From an uncultured Marvinbryantia sp. (GTDB taxonomy: Bacteria; Bacillota; Clostridia; Lachnospirales; Lachnospiraceae), in contig CAKRVB010000046.1 in NCBI GenBank assembly GCA_934408725.1, forward strand, positions 1-15,184: DNA of 15,184 nucleotides. The letters run 5' to 3'. Below, one piece after another: positions 13,520-15,184 of this stretch (its first letter is position 1; every line of letters begins with the position of its first letter). A program made the position numbers and the translations under genes. The notes beneath the pieces were generated by a model. The model was not told the DNA's origin and made no database searches. It saw only the letters and a list, made by a program, of their open reading frames with translations.

Positions 13520-14287
13520 ATGGACAGCAGATCAGATAGTGGATTTCTGAATATACTGATTCAGATGGGAGAAGCGCTGCAGAACAGCGGGGCGGAGATT
13601 TACCGGGTGGAGGATACCCTGAACCGTATCGGTTATGCCTATGGTGCAGAAGAGATGAATGTGTTCGTGATTACCTCCAGCATTATCATTACCATGAAGA
13701 TGCCTGGAAAGGAGCCATTGACCCAGACCAGAAGGTTGAAGAAGTCTGGCGGAAATGATTTTGTGAAGCTAGAGGAGTTGAACGAACTGAGCAGACAGAT
13801 CTGCAGCGGCCGGATATCGGTGGAAGAGTTCGAACAGCAGCTGGATCAGATCTTATCCACTGCCACCAGAGGGAAAATGCTGCTGCTGGGGAATGTGCTG
13901 GCAGCGGCCAGTTTTGCCGTATTCTATGGCGGCAGTATCTGGGACTTTCTGATTGCCGGATTGATGGGAGCAGTGATCTGGCTGCTGGAAACTTATATGG
14001 AACCGATCTGTCTGAATTCTGTGGCTTATCAGATTGCGGCATCGTTCTTAAGTGGTGTGGGAATCTGTGTGGTCAGCAAAATCTTCCCGATATTGCATAT
14101 GGACAAGATCATGATCGGTGATATTATGCTGCTGATACCGGGACTGATGTTCACCAATGCCATCCGGGATGTTCTGCTGGGAGATACCATATCGGCCAGT
14201 ATGAGACTGATCGAGGCGTTACTGCTGGCGGCGGCGCTGGCACTGGGATTTTTTGCGGCCATCTGGCTGGTAAGGGGGATCTGGTAA
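13520..14287 (+). CDS. Threonine/serine exporter, N-terminal half (ThrE/DUF1212 family)
   Basis: This 255-residue membrane protein has a soluble N-terminal portion with the ThrE signature GEALQNSGAEIYRVEDT (about 17-33), which includes the conserved Ser-Gly-Ala-Glu and Arg-Val-Glu. About five hydrophobic segments follow between 118 and 252, with GDIMLLIPGLMFTNAIRD at about 200-217 matching the conserved PG motif before the final helices. ThrE-type proteins export threonine and serine, driven by the membrane potential. In many Firmicutes the function is split over two genes, as here: the next gene starts directly after its stop. GGAAGG (13505-13510) precedes the ATG. The family assignment is firm. 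The substrate is inferred from the family and fits the nearby serine dehydratase and peptide genes. Confidence 0.88.
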   Translation: MDSRSDSGFLNILIQMGEALQNSGAEIYRVEDTLNRIGYAYGAEEMNVFVITSSIIITMKMPGKEPLTQTRRLKKSGGNDFVKLEELNELSRQICSGRISVEEFEQQLDQILSTATRGKMLLLGNVLAAASFAVFYGGSIWDFLIAGLMGAVIWLLETYMEPICLNSVAYQIAASFLSGVGICVVSKIFPILHMDKIMIGDIMLLIPGLMFTNAIRDVLLGDTISASMRLIEALLLAAALALGFFAAIWLVRGIW

Positions 14288-14719
14288 ATGAATGTAATTA
14301 TACAACTTCTCACAGGTGCGGCAGGCTCTGTGGGATTTGGACTCATCTTTCATATTAATAAAAGATATCTTCCGGTGGCAGCAGTGGGAGGTGCTTTTGG
14401 GTGGCTGGCTTACTTGTTATTGTCTCATCATGGGAACCATATCTTTGTATCTATGCTGGTGGCCAGCTTCTGCGTGGCCATCTATGCAGAGATCCTGGCC
14501 CGGGTATACGGCGCACCATCCACACCGTTTTTTGTGACCTCCGCCATTCCGCTGATACCGGGAAGCACTCTGTATTACTGTATGAGTGCACTGGCAGAGG
14601 GCAATACCAGACTGGCTGAGGAATACGGAAGCCAGACCTTCCTGTGTGCACTGGGGATTGCCGGGGGAATGGCTATCGCCTGGTGCATCTGCGACCTGAC
14701 CAGAAAAATAAAACGGTAG
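14288..14719 (+). CDS. Threonine/serine exporter, C-terminal half (ThrE_2/DUF3815 family)
   Basis: This 143-residue membrane protein has four or five hydrophobic segments. It carries the matching half-motifs of the family: GFGLIFHINKRYLPVAAVGG near 16-35, an AEILAR segment at 67-72, PSTPFFV at 78-84 and PLIPGSTLYY at 88-97, the second PG motif of ThrE. Alone it is too short to be a transporter and should pair with the preceding gene product. Its ATG follows the stop of that gene with no spacer, and AAGGGGGA (14272-14279) lies within the upstream coding end, so the two halves are probably translated together. No convincing terminator is seen until 14793-14831. Confidence 0.87.
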   Translation: MNVIIQLLTGAAGSVGFGLIFHINKRYLPVAAVGGAFGWLAYLLLSHHGNHIFVSMLVASFCVAIYAEILARVYGAPSTPFFVTSAIPLIPGSTLYYCMSALAEGNTRLAEEYGSQTFLCALGIAGGMAIAWCICDLTRKIKR

Positions 14720-14792
14720 GCATTAGCATAGCTAATATCTAGAGACTATTTTCAATGTCATTTAGTTAAGGCATTGGAGAGACGCTCCTTCC

Positions 14793-14831
14793 AGAGCAAG
14801 GTATATAGAAAATAGGTACCCTGCTCTTTTT
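14793..14831 (+). terminator. Terminator insulating the rRNA operon from the ThrE-like genes
   Basis: AGAGCA (14793-14798) and GGTA (14800-14803) pair with TACC (14817-14820) and TGCTCT (14822-14827), with one A/C mismatch between the two stem parts, followed by TTTT. A smaller hairpin, GGAG/CTCC (14776-14788), precedes it, and ATTAGC-ATA-GCTAAT (14722-14736) lies just after the last gene. I see nothing else in 14720-14792. Confidence 0.75.
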
Positions 14832-14865
14832 GGTGGGGGATTTTGTAAAAAAATGAAAAAAGCTG

Positions 14866-14894
14866 TTGACAAATGCTGGAACGGATGATAATAT
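14866..14894 (+). promoter_or_regulatory. rRNA operon promoter P1
   Basis: A perfect TTGACA (14866-14871) is followed by TAATAT at 14889-14894 (17-base spacer). A perfect TATAAT at 14892-14897 would need a 20-base spacer. A-rich sequence directly upstream (about 14846-14861) resembles an UP element. Either choice puts a G at the likely start (14901 or 14904), as in growth-regulated Firmicute rRNA promoters. A hairpin GCTGTCT/AGACGGC (14901-14919) would open the transcript. Confidence 0.8.
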
Positions 14895-14933
14895 AATGAA
14901 GCTGTCTGAGAGAGACGGCAAGAAACACAAAGC

Positions 14934-14951
14934 TTCAATCGAAAGATTGAA
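14934..14951 (+). other. GAAA-tetraloop hairpin between rRNA promoters P1 and P2
   Basis: TTCAATC (14934-14940) and GATTGAA (14945-14951) form a perfect seven-pair stem closed by GAAA, a stable GNRA tetraloop. A-rich rather than T-rich sequence follows, so it is not a terminator. It would be present only in transcripts from P1. Confidence 0.65.
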
Positions 14952-14969
14952 AAATAAATAAAAAAGTTG

Positions 14970-14998
14970 TTGACAAACTTCAAAAGCAGTGATATGAT
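14970..14998 (+). promoter_or_regulatory. rRNA operon promoter P2
   Basis: TTGACA (14970-14975) and TATGAT (14993-14998) are exactly 17 bases apart, with an A-rich tract upstream (about 14949-14965). The predicted start is G15005. The 18 bases 14960-14977 match 14856-14873 at P1 in all but one position, so the two promoters look like a tandem pair 104 bases apart. Confidence 0.85.
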
Positions 14999-15004
14999 AT
15001 AAAA

Positions 15005-15163
15005 GTTGCTGCTGATGAGAACAACAGCAAAGAACCTTGATAATTGAACAGTGAAACAACCTTGAAAGATTCTAAAAAGTTTTAACATTCAAGGAACTGA
15101 CCTTATAAAACAGTAAAAGGGATGAATTAGCTAGACGTTAATTCTGAACTGGATTCAAACATT
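15005..15163 (+). other. 16S rRNA leader with processing and antitermination-like elements
   Basis: The leader begins with hairpin TTGCTG (15006-15011) / CAGCAA (15025-15030). AACCTTGATAATTGAAC (from 15032) resembles the AACCTTGAAAACTGAA-type boxA-linked element common in Firmicute rRNA leaders. AACCTTGA is repeated at 15058, where CCTTGAA (15060-15066) can pair with TTCAAGG (15088-15094). Sequence from 15095 to 15163 would be expected to pair with sequence after 16S (outside the window) for RNase III processing. Confidence 0.6.
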
Positions 15164-15184
15164 TTTATTGAGAGTTTGATCCTG
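15164..15184 (+). rRNA. 16S ribosomal RNA, 5' end only (cut by the window edge)
   Basis: AGAGTTTGATCCTG (15171-15184) is the universal 5' segment of bacterial 16S rRNA, corresponding to about positions 8-21 of the E. coli molecule. Counting back puts the mature 5' end near 15164. The rest lies beyond the window. It follows tandem rRNA promoters and a leader in the same direction. Confidence 0.93.

Noticed and set aside
14762..15088. Minus-strand frames of about 100 residues in the rRNA leader region
   Set aside because: They are antisense to rRNA promoters and leader, with Phe/Leu-rich low-complexity translations from A-rich DNA.
1..15184. Mobile element, prophage, CRISPR array or toxin-antitoxin system
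   Set aside because: Every long frame with a ribosome binding site is a recognisable housekeeping or transport gene. No terminal repeats, target duplications, repeat-spacer pattern or transposase motif were found by eye.

Overview
The window looks like a stretch of chromosome from an anaerobic, low-to-mid GC Firmicute, most likely a Lachnospiraceae-type member of Clostridia. The evidence is the two-subunit iron-sulfur serine dehydratase, the coaBC / ECF S-component / type III pantothenate kinase cluster, tRNA genes without an encoded CCA, strong AAAGGAGG-type ribosome binding sites, and the form of the rRNA leader at the right edge. Only about 21 bases of 16S rRNA are present, so genus cannot be settled. 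No transposase, phage gene, CRISPR array or defence gene is visible. This is core and metabolic chromosome, and most of the novelty is in its control regions.

Layout, left to right. Positions 1-85 are an unassigned spacer, probably the tail of an upstream rRNA/tRNA transcription unit. Positions 86-516 hold five co-directional tRNA genes (Asn, Glu, Pro, Gly, Gln) followed by a terminator. Positions 575-3357 are a coenzyme A operon: coaBC, a probable pantothenate ECF S component (panT) and coaX, with a promoter and a strong terminator. Positions 3378-4789 are a two-gene cassette in which a cysteine-containing MarR regulator overlaps a TauE/SafE exporter, with palindromes on its promoter. Positions 4826-6446 are sdaAB-sdaAA (L-serine dehydratase). 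Positions 6475-7728 (minus strand) are pepT. It diverges from a complete five-gene peptide ABC transporter (7996-13385: binding protein, two permeases, two ATPases). The 267-base divergent region is rich in promoters and repeats. Positions 13454-14719 hold a split ThrE-type threonine/serine exporter. Positions 14720-15163 contain an insulating terminator, tandem near-duplicate rRNA promoters and the rRNA leader. 16S rRNA begins at about 15164.

How the genes may work together. The transporter would import peptides, PepT would release residues from tripeptides, SdaAB/SdaAA would deaminate surplus serine to pyruvate, and the ThrE-like pair could export excess serine/threonine. That chain is inferred from gene order and family knowledge. 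The CoA operon is self-contained: pantothenate uptake, phosphorylation, cysteine addition and decarboxylation. Regulation appears local: autoregulatory-looking palindromes at marR, an inverted repeat and overlapping divergent promoters between pepT and the transporter, a stable stem-loop between binding protein and permease, and tandem promoters for the rRNA operon.

No clearly undescribed multi-gene system is present. The items most worth checking are the MarR-TauE cassette, the pepT/transporter control region, the binding protein that lacks a lipobox cysteine, and the altered ABC signature of the second ATPase.
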